From an uncultured Eubacteriales bacterium (lineage in GTDB: Bacteria > Bacillota > Clostridia > Oscillospirales > Acutalibacteraceae): a stretch of DNA of 64,000 nucleotides. The notes under the pieces are model-generated. The model did not search any database, was not told the DNA's origin, and saw only the letters and a program-made list of their open reading frames with translations. The position numbers were made by a program, and so were the translations under genes. This document shows positions 16,553-25,438 of the stretch, piece by piece. Location: assembly GCA_934446475.1 (NCBI GenBank), contig CAKSEH010000007.1, forward strand, positions 23,329-87,328. The letters run 5' to 3'. Every line of letters starts with the position of its first letter. Within the stretch, counting starts at the first letter, position 1.

Positions 16553-18802
16553 ATGAAAGACAGACTTAAAGCTTTTTTCACAAAAACACTTCCCTCTTTT
16601 TTTAAAACTAATTTCGAGATATCTTCAACAAAAAAGAGTTTTATTGCAGGTGTTATAACGACTTGCGTGCTTGTATTCCTTGTTATACTTGATAACAGAA
16701 AGTTTATAACGCTTGAAAGCAGAAGCAAATGGTTGCTGCTTGCATTTTGTCTTACATTCCCTATTGCGATAGGAGCACTTATTGCATTTAAAATAAAGGT
16801 GAAAAAGCCGAAGACCGCAAAAACGGGGTATGTTTTGCTTTTCATTATTATGCCGCTTCTCACTATGGCGATGACGGAGAGCTTAAACAGCGTATTTATT
16901 TATGATATGACCTACCTTGGTTTTATTGCAAATTATATCACCATATCGCTTTTTTATTTCCTTGTTTTTGCTATTTCGGGAAGCCTCAGAGTATCCGTTT
17001 TAACGTTGACGCCGGTATTTTACGGATTTGCCCTTGCTCATTCGTATCTTATGGACTTTCGAGGTACACCCTTCGTCCCTATGGACTTTTTGAGCGTTAC
17101 AACGGCAGCAAATGTCGGCAGCACATATGACTATACGCCTACTGCGATAATCGTTGCGGGTTCGCTCCTCTTCATATTCATTATGGTTCTCGGAGCGAAG
17201 ATACACACGCCGTCATACACCCTTTCGTCAAAACTTGTCTCAAGAATATCGATGGGCATTTTCTTTTCTGCGGTAATGGGTATATTCTATTTTACCTCGA
17301 TTTTTACGGATGCCGGAATAAAGCCTTATTTCTGGAATCAGACCAAGGGATATAAAAATTACGGATTTGTCTACAATTTTGTTTGCAACACGAAATACAT
17401 TTATATGTCCACCCCGAGCGGTTATGACCCGAGCGTTATAGGCGATTATATTTCAAAAGAAACCGAAAATGACGATAAAACTCCCAAGCCCACCGGAAAT
17501 GAGCCTAACATCATATGTATAATGAACGAATCGTTATCCGACCTTAGCGTTCTCGGTGATTTCTCGACAAATGAAGATTATATGCCCTTTATGCGATCAC
17601 TCACCGAAAACACGGTAAAGGGGAACTTGTATGTTCCCGTTATAGGAGCCGGAACTTCGAACACGGAATTTGAGTTCCTTACGGGGCACAGCACTGCGTT
17701 CCTGCCATCGGGAAGCAATGCATATATGCTTTATATTAAAAATCCCCTCGCTTCTATCGTTTCAACTCTTAAGGGACAGGGGTACTCCGCTCTTGCTTTC
17801 CACCCTTATTACGCAAGCGGCTGGAACAGAACAAGCGTTTACAGAAATATGGGCTTTGATTCCTTTAAGAGCCTTGAAAATATAATGGATATATCCCTTA
17901 TGGATATCTATAAGGAAAACAGCAGCGACCCCGATTACCTGCAGGACCTTATAGAACAGCAATATCCTGACAGAAGCGATATGCTTATAAGGCAATATGT
18001 AAGCGATTCGTATGATTATAAGATATTGATTCAGGACTTTGAAAACAGAGACAAAAGCGTTCCTTACTTTGTATTCAATGTCACGATGCAAAATCACAGC
18101 AGCTACACAAATTCCGCAAGGACTTTTAATGAATGCATAAACATAACCTCTTCCGATAAGAATTATGTAAAGGCTAATAAGTATTTATCCCTTGTGAAGG
18201 CAAGCGATACGGCGTTCCAGGAGCTTGTCAATTATTTCAGGAACGTCAAAGAACCTACAATAATATGTATGTTCGGTGACCATCAGCCATCTGTTGAATC
18301 AGGATTTATAGCAGAGGCGCTCGGTGTCAGTAATCTTCTTAATCTTACCCTTGAACAGGAACAAAAGAGACATATAACGCCGTTTATAATCTGGGCAAAT
18401 TACGATATAGAAGAAAAGTATATCGAAAAACTCAGCTCAAACTATCTTTCTTCCTATTTGCTTGATATTGCAGGCGTTAAGCTCACAAGTTATAATAAGT
18501 ATCTCTTAAAGCTCTCGGAAAAACTGCCTGTTATCGATACCGTCGGTTATATCGATGCCGATAACAATTACTATAAGTGGAGCAACAACACTCAGTATAC
18601 AAATCTGCTTAAGGAATATGAAAAAATACAGTATAACAATATTTTCGATTACGAACACAAGGACAACAACATATTCTATATTGAGGGCTACTCGGCAGAG
18701 GATATAGCCGCCGACAAGAAAAAGGCCGAAGAAGCGGAGAAAGTGCAAGCCAAAAAAGAAAAGGCAGAGGAAAAGAAAAATCAGATCAAGAAAGCCGGTT
18801 AA
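16553..18802 (+). CDS. LTA synthase-family membrane sulfatase (glycerol- or ethanolamine-phosphate transferase type)
   Basis: Polytopic membrane enzyme with an extracellular sulfatase-fold domain, expected to transfer a phospho-alcohol to a cell-envelope polymer. There are about five or six N-terminal helices (residues ~25-270). The catalytic domain then begins at NIICIMNESLSDLS (metal Glu). The nucleophile threonine is in IGAGTSNTEFEFLTG, and metal ligands are in CMFGDHQPSV. The C-terminus is a Lys/Glu/Ala-rich tail. The ATG at 16553 is preferred to TTG at 16535, where the AGAAAGG directly abuts the start; neither spacing is ideal. The substrate is not resolved by sequence. Confidence 0.88.
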   Translation: MKDRLKAFFTKTLPSFFKTNFEISSTKKSFIAGVITTCVLVFLVILDNRKFITLESRSKWLLLAFCLTFPIAIGALIAFKIKVKKPKTAKTGYVLLFIIMPLLTMAMTESLNSVFIYDMTYLGFIANYITISLFYFLVFAISGSLRVSVLTLTPVFYGFALAHSYLMDFRGTPFVPMDFLSVTTAANVGSTYDYTPTAIIVAGSLLFIFIMVLGAKIHTPSYTLSSKLVSRISMGIFFSAVMGIFYFTSIFTDAGIKPYFWNQTKGYKNYGFVYNFVCNTKYIYMSTPSGYDPSVIGDYISKETENDDKTPKPTGNEPNIICIMNESLSDLSVLGDFSTNEDYMPFMRSLTENTVKGNLYVPVIGAGTSNTEFEFLTGHSTAFLPSGSNAYMLYIKNPLASIVSTLKGQGYSALAFHPYYASGWNRTSVYRNMGFDSFKSLENIMDISLMDIYKENSSDPDYLQDLIEQQYPDRSDMLIRQYVSDSYDYKILIQDFENRDKSVPYFVFNVTMQNHSSYTNSARTFNECINITSSDKNYVKANKYLSLVKASDTAFQELVNYFRNVKEPTIICMFGDHQPSVESGFIAEALGVSNLLNLTLEQEQKRHITPFIIWANYDIEEKYIEKLSSNYLSSYLLDIAGVKLTSYNKYLLKLSEKLPVIDTVGYIDADNNYYKWSNNTQYTNLLKEYEKIQYNNIFDYEHKDNNIFYIEGYSAEDIAADKKKAEEAEKVQAKKEKAEEKKNQIKKAG

Positions 18803-18808
18803 TGCCAT

Positions 18809-19324
18809 ATGAGAAACACCACTCTTTGCCATATTGAGCGTGACGGCTGCTATCTTATGCTTCACAGGATCAAGAAGGAAAACGATTTAAACCGTGACAA
18901 ATGGGTCGGCATCGGAGGTAAATTTGAGGATAAAGAAAGTCCCGAAGAATGCAACGCAAGAGAGGTTTACGAGGAAACGGGACTCACCCTTAAAAACTGC
19001 AGGTACAGGGGCATAGTAACATTCGTGTCGGATATCTGGGAAACCGAATATATGCATATTTTTACATCTGACGAATTTGTCGGAACAGTAAAGGAATGTG
19101 ATGAGGGCGAACTGTGCTGGGTGGACAAGAAAAAGCTTCTTGATATGCCAATATGGGAAGGCGATAAAATTTTTCTTAAGCTTATTGACGACCCGAAGAC
19201 GCCTTTTTTCTCATTAAAACTTGAGTATATCGGAGATAATCTAATAAAAGCCGTTTTAAACGAAAAACCGTTAGTGCCTCACAAAGGCGACAAGTTAAAA
19301 TACTCTGAAAATACGCCGCTTTAG
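18809..19324 (+). CDS. Nudix hydrolase (8-oxo-dGTP diphosphatase-like)
   Basis: Hydrolyses a nucleoside diphosphate linked to another moiety. The Nudix box GGKFEDKESPEECNAREVYE then ETGL fits G-x5-E-x7-REVxEExG. The N-terminal MRNTTLCHIERDGCYLMLHR and WVGIGGKF match MutT/MTH1-type sanitising enzymes. The gene is 6 bp after the LtaS-like gene. 171 residues is normal. An oxidised-nucleotide role is likely but not proven by motif. Confidence 0.87.
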   Translation: MRNTTLCHIERDGCYLMLHRIKKENDLNRDKWVGIGGKFEDKESPEECNAREVYEETGLTLKNCRYRGIVTFVSDIWETEYMHIFTSDEFVGTVKECDEGELCWVDKKKLLDMPIWEGDKIFLKLIDDPKTPFFSLKLEYIGDNLIKAVLNEKPLVPHKGDKLKYSENTPL

Positions 19325-19414
19325 GCAATTTCGGATTATTATTCTTGCCTTGACTGACGAGAGGCGGACCCACCTGAAAGGGCGTATTTCCATTTACCTA
19401 AAGGAGGATAATTT

Positions 19415-19993
19415 ATGAATATTTGTGTTTACGGTGCTTCTTCAAGCACAATAGATAAGGGCTTTATAAACGGAGGAGAGGCTCTCGGAAAAATGATAGC
19501 CGAAAAAGGTTACGGTGTAGTCTACGGCGGCGGAAAAGAAGGAATGATGGGAGCTGTCGCAAGAGGTGCCGTAAGTAGCGGAGGCAATGTTATCGGGATT
19601 GCTCCGGGCTTTTTCAAGGTTGACGGTTCTTTATTTGACGGTTGCACGGAATTTATTTATACAGAAACTATGCGTGAGCGCAAAAAGCTGCTTGAAGAGC
19701 ACTCAGACGCTTTTATAGTAACACCGGGAGGAGCCGGGACATTTGACGAATTTTTTGAAATATTCACCTTGCGTCAGCTTGACCGACATCGCAAACCAAT
19801 AGCAATTTTCAATATAAACGGTTATTTTGACCCGTTAAATGCTCTTCTTGAAAATGCTATTAAACTTAATTTTATGACCGAGGCGAACCGCTCGCTCTAC
19901 TTCATTTCAGACAACGCCGACGAGATACTTTCATATATCGAAAACTATAAACCCGCCAAAACAAATATAAGTGTGCTTAAAGATATAAAATAA
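19415..19993 (+). CDS. LOG-family protein (nucleotide 5'-monophosphate phosphoribohydrolase)
   Basis: Rossmann-fold hydrolase family named for plant Lonely Guy. It has GGGKEGMMGAVARGA, the signature PGGAGTFDEFFEIFTLRQL with the catalytic residues, and MRERKKLLEEHSDAFIVTPG. Family members cleave ribose-5-phosphate from purine monophosphates; the natural bacterial substrate is uncertain. 192 residues is typical. An AAAGGAGG site precedes the ATG. The 90-bp gap from the Nudix gene contains an AGGCAA/TTGCCT stem but no recognised RNA motif. Confidence 0.9.
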   Translation: MNICVYGASSSTIDKGFINGGEALGKMIAEKGYGVVYGGGKEGMMGAVARGAVSSGGNVIGIAPGFFKVDGSLFDGCTEFIYTETMRERKKLLEEHSDAFIVTPGGAGTFDEFFEIFTLRQLDRHRKPIAIFNINGYFDPLNALLENAIKLNFMTEANRSLYFISDNADEILSYIENYKPAKTNISVLKDIK

Positions 19994-20006
19994 GTCCCGA
20001 AAACAG

Positions 20007-20044
20007 AGCAACAGATACCCTATATGGGGTATCTGTTGCTTTTT
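20007..20044 (+). terminator. Terminator after the LOG gene
   Basis: AGCAACAGATACCC pairs with GGGTATCTGTTGCT around a short loop, followed by five T. Confidence 0.85.
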
Positions 20045-20165
20045 AATCTGAACCATTTAAAACCGCAAAATTTTGCAAATAAAGTCTTTTTGTCGTACAT
20101 AGCAAAAAAACAGATTCGGATTTATTATAGCTTTCTTTATCCGAACCCGTCCGCCTTAAGGGGAT

Positions 20166-21032
20166 TTAACCGAAATCAGGTATATATTTTTCATCGGCAC
20201 TTGAAAGCTGTTGAATATAACAGTTTTCAAAGCCTGATTCGGCAATATAAGAGACGACCTTTTCATATTCCCGCTTTGTGACCTTTCGGTTTATAGGGTA
20301 GATATTTCCAGCCTCGCCGAACGGTATATACTGACTCATAAGACTGAAATAAGCATTATTGAAACCGCTTCTTACAATATCAAATATTTTTATTGCGTCG
20401 TTCGTTGCCTGCGGCATAAGAAGATGCCTTATTATTACGCCGCTTTTCATAATGCCCTCTTTATCAAAAAGGCATTTTCCCCTTTGCCTGTAAGCCTCTT
20501 TAAGAGCACTCATTGCAACCTCGGGATAATCGGGAGCGGAGGAAAATCTATCAGCCTTATCGGAAGAAATATACTTAAAATCAAATAAATATATATCAAT
20601 ATAATCTTCGAGCATTTTAAGCGTTTCTGCACTTTCGTACCCTGAGCAGTTATACACTATGGGTATTTTCGGTCTGTAAATATCGAGTGCCTGTTTTATT
20701 GCAAGTGAATAATGTGTAGGCGTTACGAGATTTATGTTATGAGCATTCTTTTCCTCAAGTTCTTTGAAAATATCCGAAAGAGCATTTATTGAAATCTTTC
20801 TCCCGACCCCGTTATGACTCACTTCATAGTTTTGGCAAAAAACACAGGAAAGCGGACAACCGCTGAAAAATATCGTTCCGGAGCCGTTTTTACCGCTTAT
20901 GGAAGGTTCTTCCCAAAAATGAAGGTCCGCTCTTGCGATAACGGGTTCGAGCGGCATTTTACAGTATCCGCCTGCATTTTTATCCGAAATTCGCTCGGCA
21001 TTACACCTTCTTGGGCACAAACTGCACTTCAT
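20166..21032 (-). CDS. Radical SAM protein, pyruvate-formate-lyase-activase-like
   Basis: Iron-sulfur radical SAM enzyme. The cluster motif is FFSGCPLSCVFCQN (CxxxCxxC) near residue 60, preceded by the extra cysteine cluster CSLCPRRCNAERIS at the N-terminus. Family members resemble COG1313 proteins annotated as putative PFL activases. The lack of an adjacent glycyl-radical enzyme makes that role doubtful. 288 residues. Its start overlaps the end of the exonuclease gene by 32 bp, so the pair is translationally linked. Confidence 0.82.
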   Translation of the reverse strand: MKCSLCPRRCNAERISDKNAGGYCKMPLEPVIARADLHFWEEPSISGKNGSGTIFFSGCPLSCVFCQNYEVSHNGVGRKISINALSDIFKELEEKNAHNINLVTPTHYSLAIKQALDIYRPKIPIVYNCSGYESAETLKMLEDYIDIYLFDFKYISSDKADRFSSAPDYPEVAMSALKEAYRQRGKCLFDKEGIMKSGVIIRHLLMPQATNDAIKIFDIVRSGFNNAYFSLMSQYIPFGEAGNIYPINRKVTKREYEKVVSYIAESGFENCYIQQLSSADEKYIPDFG

Positions 21033-21891
21033 CTTTACCGTGTTCTTCTCCTTTAGGACATATTCGTTTTTTAACTATAACATCATCATAGGTCTTTTTA
21101 AACGATACTCTCGCAGAAAACATTTCTCCGCACTCTCTGCAATAAAAATCCGCCGTAAAATATCTGTTTTTAAAGGACCATTTTGTTTTCCTTCTCGCTT
21201 TTTTACCGCACTTATCACAGCGGAATTTAAAGGCCGAGCGGTCTATTTCACAGCTTGAAAGATCATCGATATAATGCGACTTAAAATTAAGTCTTTTATA
21301 GAATTCCTCGTCCGCCGTATCCTTTACAAGCGCATTAAACCGTGACTTATTATAATACTTCTTTAAAAGTTCGGCGCAGAGCAGACTATCGTCCTTTGCG
21401 GTGTGAAGAGAAAGAAGCTCGGTTGAGATCCCCGATAGCTCCGCAGCCGCCGAAAGCGCTATCTGAGACTTTATTTCCGTGCCGCATATTCTCATTTCGC
21501 TTTGAATATAACTTTGAAGATCAAGATATTTATCTATTTTAAAACGAATTCCGGAGAGCAGATATTTTTCATTTGCCATAATGGAATAAAGGTCTGACTT
21601 GCTCCAGGTCATTGTGACGGTATTTTCGCCTATCCATTCGTTGTATTTTAAGACGGCGTCCTTAAGAGGAATCCCGGCTCGCATCATCTCTGTAGTTATT
21701 CCGGTAAGCTTTGAAAATCTGCCTGTAACACGGTTTGTGATTTCCGAGCGGACCGTGACCTCAAATGTGTCGGTAACATCAAAGGCGTCGTTTAATTTAA
21801 CGGCGCCTATCTGTATTATCTGATTTATAAATTTCTTTTCGGGGGGAAAAAACGCATTATCCCATTCCATATCGAGAATAATATATATCAT
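21001..21891 (-). CDS. DEDDh-type 3'-5' exonuclease with C-terminal zinc ribbons
   Basis: Exo I IILDMEWD at the N-terminus, Exo II around WSKSDLYSI, and Exo III HTAKDDSLLCAELL make a DEDDh exonuclease related to KapD/DnaQ. Beyond ~residue 215 it carries CDKCGKKARR and CRECGEMFSA, a four-cysteine zinc ribbon unusual for plain exonucleases that suggests nucleic-acid binding. It starts at the last base of typA and overlaps the radical SAM gene by 32 bp. The substrate (RNA or DNA) is not determined. Confidence 0.82.
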   Translation of the reverse strand: MIYIILDMEWDNAFFPPEKKFINQIIQIGAVKLNDAFDVTDTFEVTVRSEITNRVTGRFSKLTGITTEMMRAGIPLKDAVLKYNEWIGENTVTMTWSKSDLYSIMANEKYLLSGIRFKIDKYLDLQSYIQSEMRICGTEIKSQIALSAAAELSGISTELLSLHTAKDDSLLCAELLKKYYNKSRFNALVKDTADEEFYKRLNFKSHYIDDLSSCEIDRSAFKFRCDKCGKKARRKTKWSFKNRYFTADFYCRECGEMFSARVSFKKTYDDVIVKKRICPKGEEHGKDEVQFVPKKV

Positions 21892-23720
21892 CAGCGGTTT
21901 TTAGCCTCGTATTTCATTCTCTGTTCCTTATTCAGTATCTTCTTGCGCAGCCTTATATTATTCGGTGTTATTTCAACAAGCTCGTCTTCCTTAATAAACT
22001 CAAGAGACTGTTCAAGACTCAAAACACTGTGAGGAACAAGGCGCAGTGCATCGTCAGAACCTGCGGCACGGGTATTTGTCATTTGTTTTTTCTTGCAGAC
22101 ATTGCAAACAATATCCTCATTTTTCGGGTTTTCACCCACTATCATACCCTCATATACAGGTGTGCCCGGCCCTATAAAGAGTCTGCCACGGCTTTGTGTA
22201 TTAAACAGACCGTATCCCGTAGCCTCGCCCGCTTCGTGGGCTATTATAGAGCCTGTATTTCGCTGCTCGATATCGCCCTTATAAGGTTCATAGCCGTTGA
22301 AAACGTGGTTCATTATGCCGTTTCCGTTGGTATCGGTCATAAACTGGGTTCTGTAACCTAAAAGACCTCTTGCGGGAATAAGGAACTCAAGATGAGATGT
22401 GCCGCCGTCCCTCGTACCCATATTTTTAATTTCTGCATGCCTTGAACCGAGTCGCTCCATAACCGAACCTACATAGGTTTCAGGTACTTCTATCATAAGA
22501 AGCTCTATAGGTTCAAGCAGCTTGCCGTTCTCATCACGCTTATATATTACTTCCGGCGGAGACACCTGAAATTCATACCCCTGTCTCCGCATTGTTTCTA
22601 TAAGTATCGAAAGATGAAGTTCGCCTCTGCCGGAAACTTTGAAAGTATCGGCGCTGTCGGTCTCTTCAACCCTGAGGCTTACATTGGTCATAACCTCTTT
22701 AAAAAGGCGGTCTCTTAAATTTCTTGAGGTTACAAACTTACCGTCCTTTCCTGCAAAAGGAGAATTGTTTACCATAAAATTCATAGAGAGTGTCGGTTCG
22801 TCTATCTTAACAAAGGGCAGCGGTTCTATCTTATCAACGCTGCAGGCGGTCTCTCCTATTTCAAGGTCGCTTATTCCCGCAACCTGGATTATATCGCCGA
22901 CGGAAGCCGATTCGACCTCAGTCCGCTTAAGTCCCTTATACATAAACAGTTTTGCTATCTTAACATTTGAAACCTTACCGTCTTTACGGCAAAGAGCAAC
23001 CGTATCGCCCGTTTTAACGCTGCCTCTTATAACCCTGCCTACACCTATCCTTCCCATATAGTCGTCATACTCTATATTTGAGAACAAAACCTGAAGCGGA
23101 GCCTCGGGATCACCCACGGGCGGTTCTATTTCCTTTACTATCTCTTCAAAGAGCGGCTTCATATCGGTTCCCGGCTTGTCGGGAGAATAAGTGGCGTAAC
23201 CGTCTCTTCCGGAAGCAAAAACAACCGGAAATTCTATTTGGTCCTCATCTGCTCCAAGCTCTATGAACAAATCAAGCACTTCGTCAACAACCTCAAGCGG
23301 TCTTGCCATAGGACGGTCGATTTTATTTATAACAACAACCGCCTTCTTGCCGAGAGCAAGGGCTTTTTTAAGCACGAACCTCGTCTGCGGCATACAACCT
23401 TCAAAGGCGTCTACCAAAAGCAGCACACCGTCTACCATTTGAAGTATACGCTCAACCTCGCCGCCGAAATCGGCGTGTCCCGGAGTGTCAACTATGTTTA
23501 TCTTTATTCCGTTATACATAACGCTTGTGTTTTTGGAAAGTATCGTTATGCCTCTTTCCCTCTCAAGGTCGTTGGAGTCCATAACTCTCTCGTTTACGGT
23601 CTCGTTATCACGGAATGTTCCGCTCTGCTTTAAAAGCTGGTCGACAAGGGTGGTCTTACCGTGGTCAACGTGAGCGATTATTGCAACATTCCTGAGGTTT
23701 TCTATTCTTTTTTCCGACAT
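21891..23720 (-). CDS. typA: Ribosome-associated GTPase TypA/BipA
   Basis: Translational GTPase that acts on the 50S subunit under stress and cold. G1 is AHVDHGKTTL, G2 lies near RGITI, G3 is DTPGHADFGGEVER, G4 is NKID. EF-G-like domains and the TypA C-terminal domain (GTRDGGTSHLEFLIPARGLL) follow. The start at 23720 (MSEKRIENLRNVAIIAHVDH) is chosen because an AAGGGATG site precedes it. The longer in-frame start at 23801 would run into the repeat element. 610 residues fits the family. Confidence 0.96.
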   Translation of the reverse strand: MSEKRIENLRNVAIIAHVDHGKTTLVDQLLKQSGTFRDNETVNERVMDSNDLERERGITILSKNTSVMYNGIKINIVDTPGHADFGGEVERILQMVDGVLLLVDAFEGCMPQTRFVLKKALALGKKAVVVINKIDRPMARPLEVVDEVLDLFIELGADEDQIEFPVVFASGRDGYATYSPDKPGTDMKPLFEEIVKEIEPPVGDPEAPLQVLFSNIEYDDYMGRIGVGRVIRGSVKTGDTVALCRKDGKVSNVKIAKLFMYKGLKRTEVESASVGDIIQVAGISDLEIGETACSVDKIEPLPFVKIDEPTLSMNFMVNNSPFAGKDGKFVTSRNLRDRLFKEVMTNVSLRVEETDSADTFKVSGRGELHLSILIETMRRQGYEFQVSPPEVIYKRDENGKLLEPIELLMIEVPETYVGSVMERLGSRHAEIKNMGTRDGGTSHLEFLIPARGLLGYRTQFMTDTNGNGIMNHVFNGYEPYKGDIEQRNTGSIIAHEAGEATGYGLFNTQSRGRLFIGPGTPVYEGMIVGENPKNEDIVCNVCKKKQMTNTRAAGSDDALRLVPHSVLSLEQSLEFIKEDELVEITPNNIRLRKKILNKEQRMKYEAKNR

Positions 23721-23760
23721 TTTATTACATCCCTTAATATTTCTAACTAAGTTATTATCA

Positions 23761-23958
23761 ATGATTATAGAATGTCGAAACACCAAAAATTGTTTCGACA
23801 AGCCGATTTTATCGGCCTTAATTTCACAAATTTAATTTTGCCTATATTCATTGCAATGGACATTGACAAATTTTCAAAGAAAATTTGTGACCAAATCAAA
23901 GATTTGGTGTCGAAATAGTGTAGTTTTACACTATTTCGACTTTCAATAGCCATTATAA
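23761..23958. repeat. Dispersed multi-hairpin element, copy 1 (typA leader)
   Basis: Near-identical to 51132-51341. It is a string of palindromes: GTCGAAA.../TTTCGAC, AGCCGAT/ATCGGC, a long AAATTTAATTTTGC arm, ACAAATTTT/AAAATTTGT, ACCAAATC/GATTTGGT and a closing GTCGAAATAGTGTA hairpin. This copy lacks ~12 bp of one hairpin arm that copy 2 keeps. No credible protein is encoded. It occupies the region between the typA -10 box and the typA start. The remaining bases of the 23720-24116 gap show nothing else. Confidence 0.85.
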
Positions 23959-23980
23959 AACAATTGCATACTCTTGTCAA
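23952..23980 (-). promoter_or_regulatory. Candidate typA promoter with -10 box inside the repeat edge
   Basis: On the minus strand TTGACA (23975-23980) and TATAAT (23952-23957) are 17 nt apart. The -35 box is in unique sequence, while the -10 box is formed by the terminal bases of the repeat element. The typA mRNA would therefore begin with the whole multi-hairpin element. Confidence 0.7.
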
Positions 23981-24115
23981 CAAATTTGCCTTTATTACAA
24001 CATTGTGCACTTAAAAATCACTAAAATTCAAAAGTGAGCAAAAACGAGATATTTAAAGAAAACAGAAGAAAAACGAAGGTTTTATATTAAAAAATTAAAA
24101 TTTTAAAAAAAGGTG

Positions 24116-24144
24116 TTGACAAAGGTCTTCGGGCGTGGTATCAT
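24116..24144 (+). promoter_or_regulatory. Promoter of rplM-rpsI
   Basis: Consensus TTGACA (24116-24121), 17-nt spacer, TATCAT (24139-24144). Confidence 0.7.
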
Positions 24145-24149
24145 AATCG

Positions 24150-24215
24150 AGCTGATTTATGAGGATCAAGAAGCGGCTTTAAGCGGCTTAAGATCCCTTT
24201 TAAGAATTTTGGAGG
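24150..24215 (+). promoter_or_regulatory. Probable L13 ribosomal-protein leader
   Basis: The ~75-nt 5' leader carries GAGGATCAAGAAGC..., then GCGGCTTAAGATCC, which can form a GGATC/GATCC helix enclosing an AAGC.GGCTT hairpin. Firmicutes rplM-rpsI operons are known to have an L13-responsive leader at this place. The assignment rests on position and pairing, without a covariance-model search. Confidence 0.5.
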
Positions 24216-24224
24216 TTTGGTTCT

Positions 24225-24653
24225 ATGTCAACTTTTATGGCAAAACCTGCTGAAATTCAGCGTAAGTGGTATATAGTAGATGCAGCCGGCAAACCGCTCG
24301 GCCGCACCGCTGTTAAGGTTGCCGACCTTTTAAGAGGTAAAGGCAAGCCCGAATTTACTCCCCACGTTGACTGCGGCGACCACGTTGTTGTCATCAACGC
24401 TGAAAAGGCAGTGCTCACAGGAAAGAAACTTGAAAAGAAGTATTATCGCCGTCACACCGGATTCATAGGCGGTCTTAAGGAAGTTCAGTATGCAACCCTT
24501 ATGAAAACCCGTCCGCAGCTCGCAGTCGAGCTTGCCGTTAAGGGTATGGTTCCGGACACTACTATCGGCCGCAAGGCACTCACAAGGCTTCATATCTATG
24601 CAGGCGAAACCTATGCTCAGGTTGCTCAGAAGCCCGAAAAGATTGATTTTTAA
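24225..24653 (+). CDS. rplM: 50S ribosomal protein L13
   Basis: Early-assembly large-subunit protein. MAKPAEIQRKWYIVDAAGK then PLGRTAVKVADLLRGKGKP is the conserved N-terminus. HTGFIGGLKEV and LPTTIGRKAL-type sequence (VPDTTIGRKALTRLHIYAG) matches L13. 142 residues is normal. A GGAGG site precedes the start. It forms the standard pair with rpsI 17 bp downstream. Confidence 0.97.
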   Translation: MSTFMAKPAEIQRKWYIVDAAGKPLGRTAVKVADLLRGKGKPEFTPHVDCGDHVVVINAEKAVLTGKKLEKKYYRRHTGFIGGLKEVQYATLMKTRPQLAVELAVKGMVPDTTIGRKALTRLHIYAGETYAQVAQKPEKIDF

Positions 24654-24670
24654 GAAGGGAGACAGAATAA

Positions 24671-25069
24671 ATGTTTGAAGGAAAGCCTTATTTTTACGGC
24701 ACCGGCAGAAGAAAAAGTTCTGTTGCCCGTGTCCGTCTTTACGAAGGTACCGGAAAGGTTACCATAAACGGCAGAGATATTGACGATTACTTTGGTCTTG
24801 AGACCCTCAAGGTTATAGTTCGTCAGCCTCTCGCCCTCACAGAGAATGCCGATAAGTACGATGTTGTATGCACCGTTACAGGCGGCGGCGTTACCGGTCA
24901 GGCAGGCGCTATCCGTCACGGAATTTCCCGTGCTCTTCTCTTAACAAGCGACGATATCCGTCCCGAGCTTAAGAAAGCCGGATTCCTCACCCGTGATCCT
25001 CGTATGAAGGAAAGAAAGAAATACGGTCTCAAAGGCGCACGCCGTGCACCGCAGTTCAGCAAGCGCTGA
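24671..25069 (+). CDS. rpsI: 30S ribosomal protein S9
   Basis: Small-subunit head protein whose C-terminal tail contacts P-site tRNA. YFYGTGRRKSSVARVRLYEG, GGGVTGQAGAIRHGISRALL, DPRMKERKKYGLKGARRAPQ and a terminal QFSKR show the family, including the conserved C-terminal Lys-Arg. Length is 132 residues. Confidence 0.97.
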   Translation: MFEGKPYFYGTGRRKSSVARVRLYEGTGKVTINGRDIDDYFGLETLKVIVRQPLALTENADKYDVVCTVTGGGVTGQAGAIRHGISRALLLTSDDIRPELKKAGFLTRDPRMKERKKYGLKGARRAPQFSKR

Positions 25070-25098
25070 TTGCCTGAGATTTTACAGTCAAAAAGCTC

Positions 25099-25131
25099 AA
25101 ACCCCGGAAGTCACGGCTTTCCGGGGTTTTC
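25099..25131 (+). terminator. Terminator after rpsI
   Basis: AAACCCCGGAA pairs with TTCCGGGGTTTT, ending in a T run. Between it and 25369 (~240 nt) I see only AT-rich sequence with no supported gene. Confidence 0.85.
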
Positions 25132-25368
25132 TCATATCTATTGTGCTTTATACTTTTAAAAGCTGTCTTTTGGATATCGGCAAAGCGCTGCTGAGTGTTG
25201 AACTTGTACTGCCGTACAAAGCAATATGTTAAATAAATTCGTGACCGAGGTCTGCTACCTATAAAAAAGGCAGCAATCCGTAAATTGTTCGCCAAAGATA
25301 AATGAATGCACCCACCCTTCAAAACGAGACTGAGTGCAGTTTTTATATTCTGACTTTATCAAAACATC

Positions 25369-25397
25369 TTGACAAGTCTCACTCTTTGATATATAAC
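25369..25397 (+). promoter_or_regulatory. Promoter of the decayed TetR gene
   Basis: TTGACA (25369-25374) and TATAAC (25392-25397) are 17 nt apart, with two perfect palindromes directly at and after the -10 box. Confidence 0.6.
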
Positions 25398-25422
25398 TCA
25401 AGTTATAAATAACTACAGTTAT
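25393..25422. promoter_or_regulatory. Twin TetR-type operators
   Basis: Two copies of ATAACT-NN-AGTTAT lie at 25393-25406 and 25409-25422, 16 bp apart. The second extends to perfect 8-bp arms. The first overlaps the -10 box and the second lies between it and the TetR-type coding start, which is the layout of an autorepressing TetR protein. The sites are intact although the regulator gene is truncated. Confidence 0.65.
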
Positions 25423-25438
25423 TTATGAAGTTGCGAAT

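Noticed and set aside
19325..19414. Possible riboswitch between the Nudix and LOG genes
   Set aside because: One AGGCAA/TTGCCT stem is visible but no known aptamer motif is recognised and there is no terminator-antiterminator switch.
23721..23801. Longer N-terminus for typA starting at 23801
   Set aside because: The extra 27 residues run into the repeat element, and the conserved start with a ribosome site is at 23720.
23765..24010. Open frame of 81 codons on the minus strand across the repeat
   Set aside because: It is formed by the hairpin repeat itself, has no family likeness, and overlaps the typA promoter.
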